This document shows positions 33,391 to 42,198 of a DNA stretch of 64,000 bases, one piece after another. Within the stretch, counting starts at the first letter, position 1. The number at the start of each line of letters is the position of its first letter. This DNA comes from Aureimonas sp. AU20 (GTDB lineage Bacteria > Pseudomonadota > Alphaproteobacteria > Rhizobiales > Rhizobiaceae), in assembly GCF_001442755.1 (NCBI RefSeq), contig NZ_CP006367.1:3162001-3226000 (forward strand), read 5' to 3'. A program made the position numbers and the translations under genes. Under the pieces are notes generated by a model, which had not been told where the DNA came from, did no database searches, and was given only the letters and a program-made list of their open reading frames with translations.

Positions 33391-34356
33391 ATGGGGACCT
33401 TGACGATGACAATGCGAATCGCCGTGATCGGCTGTGGGCAATGGGGACAGAACCATGTCCGCACCCTGAAGGAGATCGGCGCGCTGGCCGCGATTTCGGA
33501 CGGGAACGCCGAGCGCGCCGCTGGCCTGTCGCAGCGGTTCGAGATCCCCGCTCGCTCCGTGGAGGAAGTTCTGGCCGACCCCGCGATCCACGGCGTCGTC
33601 CTCGCCTTGCCGCCCCGCCTTCATGGGCCGACCGCCCGCGCCGCTTTCCGCGCCGGCAAGGATGTCCTGATCGAGAAGCCGATCGCGCTGGATCTTGCCG
33701 ACGCCGAGGAGACGGCCCGCGTCGCCAAGGCGGAGAACCGGCTCCTGATGGTCGGCCACGTCCTGCGCTTCCACCCCGTGTTCGAGGCGCTCGACGCCCT
33801 CGTGCGCGAGGGACGGATCGGCGACGTCAGGCACATCGTCTCGACGCGGATGGGGCTCGGGCGCTTCCTCGGCATGGATGCCGTCTGGGACCTTGCACCG
33901 CACGATCTTTCGCTGGTGCTTCACATGGCGGGCTCGCCGCCCGAAACGGTGGAAACGCTGCGGCGCACGGTGCTGAGCGACGAGACCGACGCGGCCGATA
34001 TCGGCCTGCGCTTCGCCAACGGTCTTACCGGAGAGATCCACGTTTCGCGCATCTCGCCCTATCGCGACCGGCGCTTTTCGGTAATCGGCACCAAGGGCAT
34101 GATTACCTTCGACGATCTCGCGCCCGAGGGGCAGAAGCTCGCGCTCTATGCGCACGAGGTCTGGCGCGAGGGCGCGCATTTCGGCTTCCGCTCGGCCGAC
34201 GCGGACTACCAGCCGACCGAGCCGGGCCTGCCGCTGGACCGGGAACTGCGCCACTTCCTCCACTGCATCGAGACACGTGCCGAGCCCCGCACCGGGGCGG
34301 CGGAAGCGGTGGAAACGGTGCGTCTTCTCAATCTCGCCTCGCCCCGCGCCGCCTGA
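33391..34356 (+). CDS. Gfo/Idh/MocA family oxidoreductase
   Basis: A 321-residue NAD(P)-dependent oxidoreductase. The Rossmann motif is MRIAVIGCGQWGQNHVRTL, followed by EKPIALDLADAEET with the catalytic Lys, and WDLAPHDLSLVLHMAG with the conserved His. It probably acts on a sugar or sugar nucleotide. The start may be 33391, 33406 or 33412; the fold begins at the last Met, and GGGGA lies before 33406. It is convergent with mnmA. Confidence 0.85.
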   Translation: MGTLTMTMRIAVIGCGQWGQNHVRTLKEIGALAAISDGNAERAAGLSQRFEIPARSVEEVLADPAIHGVVLALPPRLHGPTARAAFRAGKDVLIEKPIALDLADAEETARVAKAENRLLMVGHVLRFHPVFEALDALVREGRIGDVRHIVSTRMGLGRFLGMDAVWDLAPHDLSLVLHMAGSPPETVETLRRTVLSDETDAADIGLRFANGLTGEIHVSRISPYRDRRFSVIGTKGMITFDDLAPEGQKLALYAHEVWREGAHFGFRSADADYQPTEPGLPLDRELRHFLHCIETRAEPRTGAAEAVETVRLLNLASPRAA

Positions 34357-34371
34357 AAGCGGCCGAGAGGA

Positions 34372-35526
34372 TCAGGCCGCGCGCACGGCCGCCGAGACCG
34401 GCTCGGTGCGCGCGATGACCCCGCCGCCCAGCACCTGCGCCCCGGCGCCCTCGCCGGCATAGAAGACGCAGGCCTGCCCGGGCGACACGCCCTCCTCGCC
34501 CATGGCGAGTTCCACCAGCATCCGGTCCCCTTCGGCGACGAGCCGCGCGGGCGCTGGCGGGCGGGTGGAGCGGATCTTGACGAAGAGCGGCGTCTCGGCC
34601 GCCGCCGCCTGTTCGAACCCCTCGGCTCCCAGCCAGTTCACCTCGCGCAGGGCCAGCCGGCGCGTCGCCAGCGCCTCGCGCGGGCCGACGGTCACAGTGC
34701 GGCTGCGCGCGTCGATGCCGACGACATAGAGCGGCTCCGCCGAGGATATGCCCAGGCCGCGCCGCTGGCCGATCGTGAAGTTCACGATGCCGGAATGCTG
34801 GCCGAGATGGCGCCCGTCGACATGAACGAGATTGCCCGGCGCGCCGGCATCCGGCTTCAGCTTGGCGATGACGTCGCTGTAGCGCCCGTTGGCGACGAAG
34901 CAGATGTCCTGGCTGTCGGGCTTGGACGCGACGCCGAGTCCGAAGCGCGCGGCGATCTCGCGCGTTTCGGGCTTGGTGAGCCGGCCCAGCGGAAAGCGCA
35001 GGAAGTCGATCTGCGCCTGCGTGGTGGCATAGAGGAAATAGCTCTGGTCGCGGTCGAGATCGGCGGGGCGGTAGAGGCTGCGGCCGGCGCCGTTCGGACG
35101 CGACTCGATGTAGTGGCCGGTCGCCAGCGCGTCGGCGCCCAGATCCTGAGCAGTGGCCAGGAGATCGCGGAACTTGACCGTCTGATTGCAGGCGACGCAG
35201 GGAATTGGCGTCTCGCCTGCCAGATAGCTTTCCGCGAAGGGATTGATGACCGACTGGCGGAACTTGTCCTCGTAGTCGAGCACGTAGTGGGGAATGCCGA
35301 GAATCTCGGCCGTGCGGCGCGCGTCGGCGATGTCCTGCCCCGCGCAGCAGGCGCCGGCGCGCTTGGGCGTCGCGCCGCCGTCATAAAGCTGCAAGGTGAT
35401 TCCCACGACGTCGTAGCCTTGCTCGCTCAGAAGCGCGGCGGTGACGGACGAATCGACGCCGCCGGACATGGCGACGACGACGCGCGTCTCGGCGGGCGCC
35501 TTCGGAAGATCGAGACTGTTCAACAT
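34372..35526 (-). CDS. mnmA: tRNA 2-thiouridine(34) synthase MnmA
   Basis: A 384-residue tRNA thiolase. The PP-loop is [17 protein letters not shown], the catalytic cysteines are in [15 protein letters not shown] and in [10 protein letters not shown], and the [11 protein letters not shown] block follows. It adds sulfur at C2 of U34 in tRNA-Lys, Glu and Gln. It is transcribed divergently from sciP. Confidence 0.95.
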   Translation of the reverse strand: MLNSLDLPKAPAETRVVVAMSGGVDSSVTAALLSEQGYDVVGITLQLYDGGATPKRAGACCAGQDIADARRTAEILGIPHYVLDYEDKFRQSVINPFAESYLAGETPIPCVACNQTVKFRDLLATAQDLGADALATGHYIESRPNGAGRSLYRPADLDRDQSYFLYATTQAQIDFLRFPLGRLTKPETREIAARFGLGVASKPDSQDICFVANGRYSDVIAKLKPDAGAPGNLVHVDGRHLGQHSGIVNFTIGQRRGLGISSAEPLYVVGIDARSRTVTVGPREALATRRLALREVNWLGAEGFEQAAAAETPLFVKIRSTRPPAPARLVAEGDRMLVELAMGEEGVSPGQACVFYAGEGAGAQVLGGGVIARTEPVSAAVRAA

Positions 35527-35740
35527 GGCGAAGACTCTGCGATAGCCCCGGCGAGGCGGCCGGTCAAAGCGCGTATGTAAGCCCTATGGACCGTCCTGCC
35601 AACCGTATGATGCTGCATGGCTTTTCGCCTCGCTCTGCCATCGCGCCGCCGCGCTTTGTGGCACGGCGGAGTTGAAACAACCTCTTATCAAAGTCTTTCA
35701 AGGGGTTTAGCGGATTTTTTAGAAGCTTAGGGCTAACTTC

Positions 35741-35745
35741 GATTC
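35741..35745. promoter_or_regulatory. GANTC (CcrM) site in the sciP upstream region
   Basis: GATTC 36 bases before the sciP ATG. GANTC is methylated by CcrM and read by GcrA in this class, and such sites occur in cell-cycle promoters. A single site can arise by chance. Confidence 0.35.
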
Positions 35746-35780
35746 AGCGATTAGGTCTTTGCGTGAGTGTAGAGAGTTCA

Positions 35781-36071
35781 ATGACCGATCAGGTTAGACC
35801 AAGAGTAAAATACGTTATCGGTCCGGACGGTAGCCCGCTGACGATCGCCGATCTTCCCCCGTCCAACACGCGGCGCTGGGTCATTCGTCGCAAGGCGGAA
35901 GTCGTGGCGGCGGTTCGGGGCGGCCTTCTCAGCCTCGACGAAGCTTGCTCGCGTTATACGCTGACCGTGGAAGAGTTCCTGTCCTGGCAGGTCTCGATCG
36001 ACAGTCACGGCCTGGCAGGCCTGCGCACGACGCAGATCCAGGAATACCGAAAGAAGGCCGATCTTCACTAG
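35781..36071 (+). CDS. sciP: SciP, inhibitor of CtrA-dependent transcription (DUF1153)
   Basis: A 96-residue HTH protein of the DUF1153 family. It contains VKYVIGPDGSPLTIADLPP, NTRRWVIRRKAEVVAAVRGG and LTVEEFLSWQ, nearly identical to what is known of Caulobacter SciP. It binds CtrA and blocks recruitment of RNA polymerase to CtrA-activated promoters. I chose ATG 35781 (MTDQVRPRVKY) over GTG 35763. It lies about 1 kb from ctrA, separated by fliJ on the other strand. Confidence 0.93.
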   Translation: MTDQVRPRVKYVIGPDGSPLTIADLPPSNTRRWVIRRKAEVVAAVRGGLLSLDEACSRYTLTVEEFLSWQVSIDSHGLAGLRTTQIQEYRKKADLH

Positions 36072-36276
36072 AAGATTGCGTCATTCGGAATCGAGAACGA
36101 CCGCATCGAGGGACTGGCGAAAGCCGGTCCTTTTTGTGTGCGCCCTTCCCTCTCAGCCTTTGCGCGGAGCCGCGAGCGATTCGCGACGCCGCCCTGGCGC
36201 GGGCGCTGGCTTCGATTCGTTCTAGGATCGAAGCCTTGCTTCAGCCTTGAATCGCGTATCGCGAGCCCCGAATCGC

Positions 36277-36309
36277 AAAAGGCCCGTGCGCCTACGCGCC
36301 GGGCCTTTT
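36277..36309. terminator. bidirectional terminator between sciP and fliJ
   Basis: Stem GGCCCG at 36281-36286 with CGGGCC at 36300-36305 and an inner GCG/CGC extension; AAAA before and TTTTT after. It fits the convergent sciP and fliJ genes. Confidence 0.8.
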
Positions 36310-36357
36310 TGGGTGTTGATTCGTCCGGGCCGCCGCGTGCGGGCCCGAGGGTCGCCG

Positions 36358-36720
36358 TCAGGCGACGGCGGGGCGCCGGTCGTCCACCGATTCGCGCTGT
36401 TCCAGCTTCTCGGCATTGGCGAACTCGGCTTCCGCTTCCTCCAGCGAGATGCGGGCGGCGTTCATCTGGATGCGCAGATCGCCCACGGAGTTCATCAGGT
36501 TGTCGCGCCGCGTGCGAGCCGCCTTGGCGAAGGTGGGATAGGCGAAATGGGTCACATCCGTGATCCCCGCCTTCTTCTCCTCGTTCGCGATCTGGGCGTC
36601 CAATTCGGACGCCATGCGCTCGAACTCGTTCAGCATGAGCTGAAGCTGCTCGACCTGACGCCGCTTTTCCGTCACCTTGAAACGACTGAGTCGCATGAGG
36701 TTCTCACGTTTCGGCTTCAC
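36358..36720 (-). CDS. fliJ: flagellar export chaperone FliJ
   Basis: A 120-residue coiled-coil protein of the rhizobial FliJ type: MRLSRFKVTEKRRQVEQLQ, LNEFERMASELDAQIANEE, then a second long helix with ARISLEEAEAEFANAEKL. It works with the FliH-FliI export ATPase. The GTG at 36720 has GGAGAG upstream and gives the usual KPKRENL start. It stands alone, with no other flagellar gene in the window. A near-exact CtrA box lies 91 bases upstream. Confidence 0.88.
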   Translation of the reverse strand: MKPKRENLMRLSRFKVTEKRRQVEQLQLMLNEFERMASELDAQIANEEKKAGITDVTHFAYPTFAKAARTRRDNLMNSVGDLRIQMNAARISLEEAEAEFANAEKLEQRESVDDRRPAVA

Positions 36721-36810
36721 GGTTCACTCTCCTGTTCCCTAGGACCTCTCGACATGAAGCCCCGTGCCGCGTCGCGAGAGGGGGTTTCGGGCAAGCCTCG
36801 CTGGCTAGCT

Positions 36811-36825
36811 TTAACCACCTGTTTA
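36811..36825 (+). promoter_or_regulatory. CtrA box, one mismatch
   Basis: TTAA at 36811-36814, seven bases, TTTA at 36822-36825. It is 91 bases from the fliJ start and 285 bases from the ctrA start. It may serve fliJ, ctrA autoregulation or both. Confidence 0.5.
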
Positions 36826-36855
36826 CGCGCGCCGTTAATCATATGCGGCGAGGAT

Positions 36856-36870
36856 TTAAGGCTCAGTAAA
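36856..36870 (+). promoter_or_regulatory. CtrA-like box, weak
   Basis: TTAA at 36856-36859, seven bases, TAAA at 36867-36870. It is 240 bases before ctrA, next to the better box at 36811. Confidence 0.35.
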
Positions 36871-37095
36871 TCGAACGGTTCAAACGCTTCCCTTCTTGCA
36901 TGCCCGTGTTGTCGCACTGTGACCTCAGGGCAACTCCCGCCGAACTTAAGCTTCCATCACTACAACAGTTCGAACTAGGACCAGGAATTGAAGCGATTGT
37001 TAACCATTCAGTGCCAAGCTTCGATCCATCAGGGCACGAACTCCAACCTTGTCGGTTTCAAGGCGATCGACTGGGCTGACGCAGAGGAATAGATG

Positions 37096-37791
37096 ATGCG
37101 CGTTCTTTTGATCGAGGATGACAGCGCCGTCGCGCAAAGCATCGAACTCATGCTGAAGTCCGAAAGCTTCAACGTGTACACGACCGATCTGGGCGAAGAA
37201 GGTGTCGACCTCGGCAAGCTGTATGATTACGACATCATCCTGCTTGACCTGAACCTTCCCGATATGTCGGGTTACGAAGTCTTGCGGACACTGCGTCTTG
37301 CGAAAGTGAAGACGCCGATCCTCATCCTCTCCGGCATGGCCGGAATCGAGGACAAGGTTCGCGGCTTGGGCTTCGGCGCGGACGACTACATGACCAAGCC
37401 CTTCCACAAGGACGAGCTGGTGGCGCGTATTCACGCCATCGTGCGTCGCTCGAAGGGCCATGCCCAGTCGGTGATCGTGACCGGCGATCTGACCGTCAAT
37501 CTCGACGCCAAGACGGTCGAGGTTAACGGGCAGCGCGTGCACCTCACGGGCAAGGAATATGCGATGCTGGAGCTTCTCTCGCTTCGCAAGGGCACCACGC
37601 TCACCAAGGAAATGTTCCTCAACCATCTTTATGGGGGCATGGACGAGCCGGAGCTGAAGATTATCGACGTCTTCATCTGCAAGCTGCGCAAGAAGCTGGC
37701 GACGGCGACCGACGGCAAGAACTACATCGAGACCGTCTGGGGTCGCGGCTACGTCCTGCGCGAGCCGGAAGCCGACACCCGCGCCGCCTGA
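37096..37791 (+). CDS. ctrA: cell-cycle master regulator CtrA
   Basis: A 231-residue OmpR-type response regulator. The start [11 protein letters not shown] places the phospho-acceptor at D51 (ILLDLNLPD), as in Caulobacter CtrA; the switch Lys is in [15 protein letters not shown], and the winged helix covers [13 protein letters not shown] to VWGRGYVL. The C-terminus ends in Ala-Ala, as needed for ClpXP degradation in Caulobacter. GAGG lies upstream; an ATG three bases earlier is possible. It controls cell division, flagella and, in Rhodobacter, GTA genes. Confidence 0.97.
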   Translation: MRVLLIEDDSAVAQSIELMLKSESFNVYTTDLGEEGVDLGKLYDYDIILLDLNLPDMSGYEVLRTLRLAKVKTPILILSGMAGIEDKVRGLGFGADDYMTKPFHKDELVARIHAIVRRSKGHAQSVIVTGDLTVNLDAKTVEVNGQRVHLTGKEYAMLELLSLRKGTTLTKEMFLNHLYGGMDEPELKIIDVFICKLRKKLATATDGKNYIETVWGRGYVLREPEADTRAA

Positions 37792-37813
37792 TCGAAGGCG
37801 ACCGACACCGAAC

Positions 37814-37846
37814 AAGCCCGTGCGCCGGACCTCCGGCCGCGGGCTT
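37814..37846 (+). terminator. probable terminator after ctrA
   Basis: AAGCCCG at 37814-37820 pairs with CGGGCTT at 37840-37846 around an inner CCGG/CCGG hairpin; a short TTC-rich tail follows. Confidence 0.6.
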
Positions 37847-37959
37847 CTTCATGCCCGCAGATCAGACGATCGAAGGCGGCCGCAGGCGCTCGACCGCTCC
37901 ACATGACAGCTCGGATGCGTCTGAGGAAAAGCGGGAGTGACCGCGACCCTCCCTCCCCT

Positions 37960-38331
37960 TCAGGCGGCGACGAGGAACGGCTCGACCCAGGCCGAAAGGC
38001 TGGCGCGGTCGAAGGGGCGGAACAGGAAGCCCGAGGCGCCGGCTCGCTTGGAGCGGGTCATCAGGCCCAGATTGGCTTCCACGAGGGACACGAGAATGGG
38101 TGCCGAGCCCACCGGGCCCGCCCGCAGCGTGCGCAAGGCCACGTCCACCGGCGTGTCCGGCATAGTCGCGGACAGGAGAACCAGGTCGAACCGGGTCTTC
38201 TTCATGCCCAGGATGGCCTCGGCCTCCCGCAGGCCGGACACGGCGACCGTCTCGATATCGAGGCCGGACAGAATCCGGTTGGCGACCTTCTGGACGATGT
38301 TGTTCTCGTCGATAACGAGGCAGGACGGCAT
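37960..38331 (-). CDS. degenerate receiver-domain protein
   Basis: A 123-residue CheY-like fold. The acidic pocket is only partly kept (CLVIDEN, D8 and E9). The phospho-acceptor Asp is replaced by Ser54 (LVLLSATMPD), and the switch Lys by Arg105 (GFLFRPFD). It therefore should not be phosphorylated in the usual way and may act by protein contact. It lies between ctrA and chpT, on the chpT strand, which suggests a role in the CtrA phosphorelay. CpdR and DivK keep the Asp, so it is neither. Confidence 0.8.
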   Translation of the reverse strand: MPSCLVIDENNIVQKVANRILSGLDIETVAVSGLREAEAILGMKKTRFDLVLLSATMPDTPVDVALRTLRAGPVGSAPILVSLVEANLGLMTRSKRAGASGFLFRPFDRASLSAWVEPFLVAA

Positions 38332-38443
38332 GGCGCGAGGCTCCGGGCGGCGGTCATAAGCCAGACCCTACGCGCGGCGCCTTTTCGTTCGGTTGCCAAA
38401 CGCGGCGAAGGAAGCGTTACCCCCTCCCCGCACTTTTGAGCGA

Positions 38444-39079
38444 TCAGTCCCGCTCGACGGTGAGGATCGCGGTCTCGTCTTCCAGCGCGAGCGTGACCTT
38501 GGCCCCGCATTCCTGCGCCAGGAGCAGCGTGTAGTATTGCTGGACGCCATGCGCGTCGATCGGCTCGGCCAGGGTCTCGCCGGCCAGCAGCGCCCGAAAG
38601 GTCGCGGGAACGCGCAGCGGCTTGCCGCTCGCGGTCACGGTGATGCGAAGGCGCGGCTCCAGCTCCTCCACCTTCACCTCGACGCGCTTGCCGCGCGGCA
38701 CGGAGGCATTGGCGATCAGAACGAGATTGAGAACCAGCTTGGCGATGTTCTTGGGTACATAGGCCCGCTGCCCGTCCCAGCTGAGTTCCGCCTTCTCGAA
38801 GGACATGAAGCCTTCGGCCACGGTTTTGGCATCGCCCATGTCGATCTGTGCGACGGTGGAGCCGGACGAGCCGTAGGCGATGCGGGCGAACTGGAGCTTG
38901 GCCACCGCGCTCTGCGTGGAACGCCGCACCAGGGCCATGGCCTCCGGATCGTTCGGCATTTCGTCGAGAAGCTCGAGACCGGCCTGCACCGCCCCCACAG
39001 GCGAGATGATGTCGTGGCACAGACGGCTGGCGAGAAGAGCGGCCAGATCCGGCGCGGACAAGTCGGGCAGGGTCGTCAT
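38444..39079 (-). CDS. chpT: histidine phosphotransferase ChpT
   Basis: A 211-residue ChpT. The phospho-His is H22 in LASRLCHDIISPVGAVQAGL, in the first helix of the dimerisation hairpin, followed by the degenerate Bergerat-like C-terminal domain (NIAKLVLNLVLIANASVP, then LLAQECGAKVTLAL). It passes phosphate from CckA to CtrA and CpdR. It is 112 bases from the degenerate receiver gene on the same strand. CckA and CpdR genes are not in the window. Confidence 0.92.
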   Translation of the reverse strand: MTTLPDLSAPDLAALLASRLCHDIISPVGAVQAGLELLDEMPNDPEAMALVRRSTQSAVAKLQFARIAYGSSGSTVAQIDMGDAKTVAEGFMSFEKAELSWDGQRAYVPKNIAKLVLNLVLIANASVPRGKRVEVKVEELEPRLRITVTASGKPLRVPATFRALLAGETLAEPIDAHGVQQYYTLLLAQECGAKVTLALEDETAILTVERD

Positions 39080-39379
39080 CGAGGCTCCGTTCGTCCTGGT
39101 CGTTAAAATTGTCTGACTGCGCGCCTAACATGGACATCGCCGCCCCGCGAGGCCGGATCGCGCCCGGCGCCGATTTCGCGGGCGCGCGTGCGGTAAGAGC
39201 AACAGAATTCACGCCTCGCGCCGCGCCGCTTGGGCGGGGGAAACCGGGCCACCCGGCCAGCGTCGGCCGATCTCGCGGTTTTTGTTTCGCATCTTAGGAT
39301 TTCGTCAACCATGGCGGACCTAGGCTTCGATTTCAAAAGCGCAGCCGCGCGCGCCCGCTCGTTCCCAAGGATACGATCC
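39080..39379. other. divergent promoter region of chpT and eipA
   Basis: A 300-base gap. It has a poor CtrA-like site (TTAG-N7-TCAA at 39294-39308, two mismatches) 72 bases before the eipA start. No gene is visible. Confidence 0.4.
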
Positions 39380-39973
39380 ATGCAGCGCCTCCTTCGGCAG
39401 ATCCGCCCCCTGTCGCTCGCCCTTCTCACGCTCGGAGCCGTTCTGGCGCCGCCGGCTCTCGCGCCCGCGAGCGCGCAGCAGCAGCAGTCCGGCGGCTACT
39501 CGATGCAGGAGATCGTGACCGAAGGGCACCGCTTCTTCGGCGCAACCTCGGGCGGCATCGCCACCGCTGTGGAGCGCGCCTTCCAGCAGCGCGGCCTGCC
39601 GAACGGATACATCCTAGGCGAAGAAGGCTCGGGCGCCTTTATCGGCGGCTTGCGCTTCGGCGAGGGCACGCTCTTCACCAAGAACGCCGGCGAGCACAAG
39701 GTCTATTGGCAGGGCCCCTCCGTTGGGCTTGACGCGGGTGGCGACGGCGCGCGCACCATGATGCTGGTCTACGACCTGCCCGCCGTGAGTGGCCTCTACG
39801 GCCGGTACGCCGGCGTGTCGGGTAGCGCCTATCTCGTGGGCGGCGTCGGCATGACCTTCCTTCAGCGCGACTCCGTCACGATCGTGCCGATCCGCACCGG
39901 CGTCGGCGCCCGGCTCGGCGTCAATATCGGCTATCTCAAGCTGACCCCCGCGCCGACCTGGAACCCGTTCTGA
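39380..39973 (+). CDS. eipA: EipA-type periplasmic envelope protein (DUF1134)
   Basis: A 197-residue DUF1134 protein. It has a signal peptide (PLSLALLTLGAVLAPPALA, cut near ASAQ), then IVTEGHRFFGATSGGIATAV and GYILGEEGSGAFIGGLRFGEG, and the YGRYAGVSGSAYLVGGVGM barrel-like core. In Brucella, EipA supports envelope integrity and is CtrA-activated. ATG 39380 follows AAGGA. Its place beside chpT fits a link with the CtrA pathway, though only a weak CtrA site is seen. Confidence 0.88.
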   Translation: MQRLLRQIRPLSLALLTLGAVLAPPALAPASAQQQQSGGYSMQEIVTEGHRFFGATSGGIATAVERAFQQRGLPNGYILGEEGSGAFIGGLRFGEGTLFTKNAGEHKVYWQGPSVGLDAGGDGARTMMLVYDLPAVSGLYGRYAGVSGSAYLVGGVGMTFLQRDSVTIVPIRTGVGARLGVNIGYLKLTPAPTWNPF

Positions 39974-40178
39974 CGCGGCGCTCGCGCGCCGCTACCCGAA
40001 GTCTGGATCGCGACCATATAGGCCGGAGACTGGGCGCGGCGCGCATCGAGGCTAGGCAGGTTGGCCGCCTCTGGCGTAGAAGCCGCGAGCCGGGTCCGGC
40101 CGCTTCGCGGCCGTCGGCATGGAGCGTCGGTCCCGTTCTCGCTGGGCCGCTTCCGCGCTTGGGAGCGCTGGGACTTTG

Positions 40179-41276
40179 ATGATCGCGACGGCCCTTATCT
40201 TTCTTCTCGGCGCCCTCACCGCCACGTTGATCGCGCTTCTGTTCGTGCCGCTCGTCTGGCGGCGCGCGCAGCGCCTGGCCCGGCGCGCCTTCGATGCGAC
40301 GATCCCCACCAGCGTCAACGAGATCCGCGCCGAGATGGACCTCGTGCGCGCCACCTCCGCCTTCTCGCTGCGGCGGGAAGAGCGCCGCAGCGCCGACCTG
40401 CGCGAGCAGGCAGCCCGCGAGCGCGGCGAGGCCGGGCGCGTGATCCTGGAAAACGGCCATCTCCTGGCGCGTCGCAAGGAGCTGGAAGAGACCTTGGCCG
40501 AGCGCGACCGGCGCATCGAGCAGATCGAGGAACGTCTCGGTGCCGTGGTGGCGGAACGGGACGAGCTGGTGCAGGCGCGCCAGGAGCTGCGCGGCCGGCT
40601 GCAGGCGCGAGCCGACGAACTCGAAGCGTTCACGCTGCGCCACCGGGCGCTGAAGGAGCGCGCCGAAGAGCAGCGCCAGCGCATCACGCTCGCCGACGGG
40701 CGGATCGCGCAGCTGGAAGACATGCTGCGATTGGCGCGCACCCCCGCGCCCAAGCCCGACGCCCGGGTGGCGGACACCGGCCGACCCAAGCCAGAAATCG
40801 CAATCACCCCCCCGCCCGTTCGCGCGGAGGGCACTGACCCGCGCCGGAGCGGCAACGAGCGCCTGCGCGCGGTGCTGAAAAGCCAGCCGGGAACGGGAGA
40901 GCCGGAGACGCCGGCTCCGGCGGACGGCAACGAGAATGCAGAAATCCGCGAGCGCATGAGCGACATCGCGGCAAGGGTCATCCAAAAGGAGATCGAGGCG
41001 GAAGGCGCGCAGTCGCCGCTGAGAGCCTTGATCGAAACGCCCGAGCCCCCGCGCCCGAACGGCGGACTTAGTCTCGCCCAGCGCGTGCGCGCCCTTTTGG
41101 CGGATGCGCCGACGCCGCCCGGCGACGGTCCGCAGACAGAGGCACCGACCGAAAGCGAGGCGGAGACGCCCGCGCCCGCCGCGCCGCCCATCCCCGCGAG
41201 CTCTGCCGAACGCCCTAGTCCGGGCGCAGCGAAAAGAAATGGTGGAGGGCGATCGCGGCCGAAGTCGCGACGTTGA
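40179..41276 (+). CDS. membrane-anchored coiled-coil protein
   Basis: A 365-residue protein. It has an N-terminal membrane segment (TALIFLLGALTATLIALLFVP), a long coiled coil at about residues 45-205 (KELEETLAERDRRIEQIEER, AERDELVQARQELRGRLQAR), then a Pro/Ala-rich tail with one more helical patch (SDIAARVIQKEIEA). No catalytic motif is seen. ATG 40179 has GGGAGC upstream. It overlaps the convergent RNA methyltransferase gene by 62 bases. Possible roles are envelope scaffold or division accessory; unproven. Confidence 0.75.
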   Translation: MIATALIFLLGALTATLIALLFVPLVWRRAQRLARRAFDATIPTSVNEIRAEMDLVRATSAFSLRREERRSADLREQAARERGEAGRVILENGHLLARRKELEETLAERDRRIEQIEERLGAVVAERDELVQARQELRGRLQARADELEAFTLRHRALKERAEEQRQRITLADGRIAQLEDMLRLARTPAPKPDARVADTGRPKPEIAITPPPVRAEGTDPRRSGNERLRAVLKSQPGTGEPETPAPADGNENAEIRERMSDIAARVIQKEIEAEGAQSPLRALIETPEPPRPNGGLSLAQRVRALLADAPTPPGDGPQTEAPTESEAETPAPAAPPIPASSAERPSPGAAKRNGGGRSRPKSRR

Positions 41277-42036
41277 GACTGTCGAGCCCGGGCGCCATGC
41301 CGATGCGTAGCGTCTGAACCTTCTCGAGAAGCGCGGGGTCGAGCCCTTCTCCTTCCGTCCCTAGGAACAGCGCGCGGGGCCGGTGTCCCGTCAGTGCGTG
41401 CAGCGCGATCTTGCCGGCGGGCGAGAGGAACAGGCAGTCGAAGCCGAGATGCGCCAAGCGCGAGTGGATGGCGGCTGGGGTCCCCATTCGCAGGAAGGGA
41501 ACGGTCAGCACAGACCCGACCGAAACACGGATTGCCTTGCGATAAAGCGGATCGCAGGCCGCCCCGTCGAGCAGCACGGCGCCGACGCCGAACGCATCGG
41601 AATTGCGAAACAGAGCGCCCATATTGTCGTGGTTCGACAGGCCGCAAGCGACGAGAACGAGCCCGCCTTGATCCCTTATCTCGGTTAGCTGCCGATCCCA
41701 TTCCGTTTCGCCGTCCGTCCCTTCCACCTTCTCGCCATAAGCGAGGACGCCGCGATGCACGGGAAAGCCGGCAATGGCGTCGAACACCTTTGCACCCGCG
41801 ACATAGACCGGGACGTCCGGGCCGAAGGCGGCGAGCCGCGCTTCGAGCCCGGCCAGACGGTTTTCGAGGATCAGAAGCGAGCGGGCGCGGAAGGAGCGGG
41901 AACGGGCCAATTGGTCCAACACCACGCTGCCTTCCGCGATGAAGCCTTGGCGTCCGCGCAGATCCCGGTCGCGCACGTCGCGAAATGGTTCGATGCGCGG
42001 ATCGGCCGGGTCGAGGATCACGATCGGATCGGTCAT
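41215..42036 (-). CDS. TrmH/SpoU family RNA 2'-O-methyltransferase
   Basis: A 273-residue SPOUT methyltransferase. It has an N-terminal substrate domain and the SpoU motifs NHDNMGALFRNSDAFGVGAV, RVSVGSVLTVPF, LFLGTEGEGLDPALL and LNVATSAAIALHHFF, which make the SAM-binding knot. The target (tRNA or rRNA ribose) is not determined. Its 3' end overlaps the coiled-coil gene on the other strand. Confidence 0.88.
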   Translation of the reverse strand: MTDPIVILDPADPRIEPFRDVRDRDLRGRQGFIAEGSVVLDQLARSRSFRARSLLILENRLAGLEARLAAFGPDVPVYVAGAKVFDAIAGFPVHRGVLAYGEKVEGTDGETEWDRQLTEIRDQGGLVLVACGLSNHDNMGALFRNSDAFGVGAVLLDGAACDPLYRKAIRVSVGSVLTVPFLRMGTPAAIHSRLAHLGFDCLFLSPAGKIALHALTGHRPRALFLGTEGEGLDPALLEKVQTLRIGMAPGLDSLNVATSAAIALHHFFSLRPD

Positions 42037-42198
42037 GAGGGCGCGTCCTGCGGAGTTGGAGACCGTTCATACCCTGGCGGCGGAAAGCCGGCGTGGAAGA
42101 TTCTTGGTTCTGGCAAGGCGCCGACCTTCGAGGGGTGTGCTCCCGCGTCACTCCTAAAGCCGATGCGCCGGCTCGCCTTGTCCTGTATGGGAGGCGCC

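Larger units (their letters stand above)
36721..37092. other. fliJ-ctrA divergent promoter region
   Basis: A 372-base AT-richer gap. It holds two CtrA-like boxes (36811 and 36856) and isolated TTAA words near 36835, 36946 and 36995. No gene or structured RNA was recognised. Confidence 0.6.

Noticed and set aside
37960..38331. CpdR or DivK
   Set aside because: Both need the phospho-Asp and Lys, which are Ser and Arg here.
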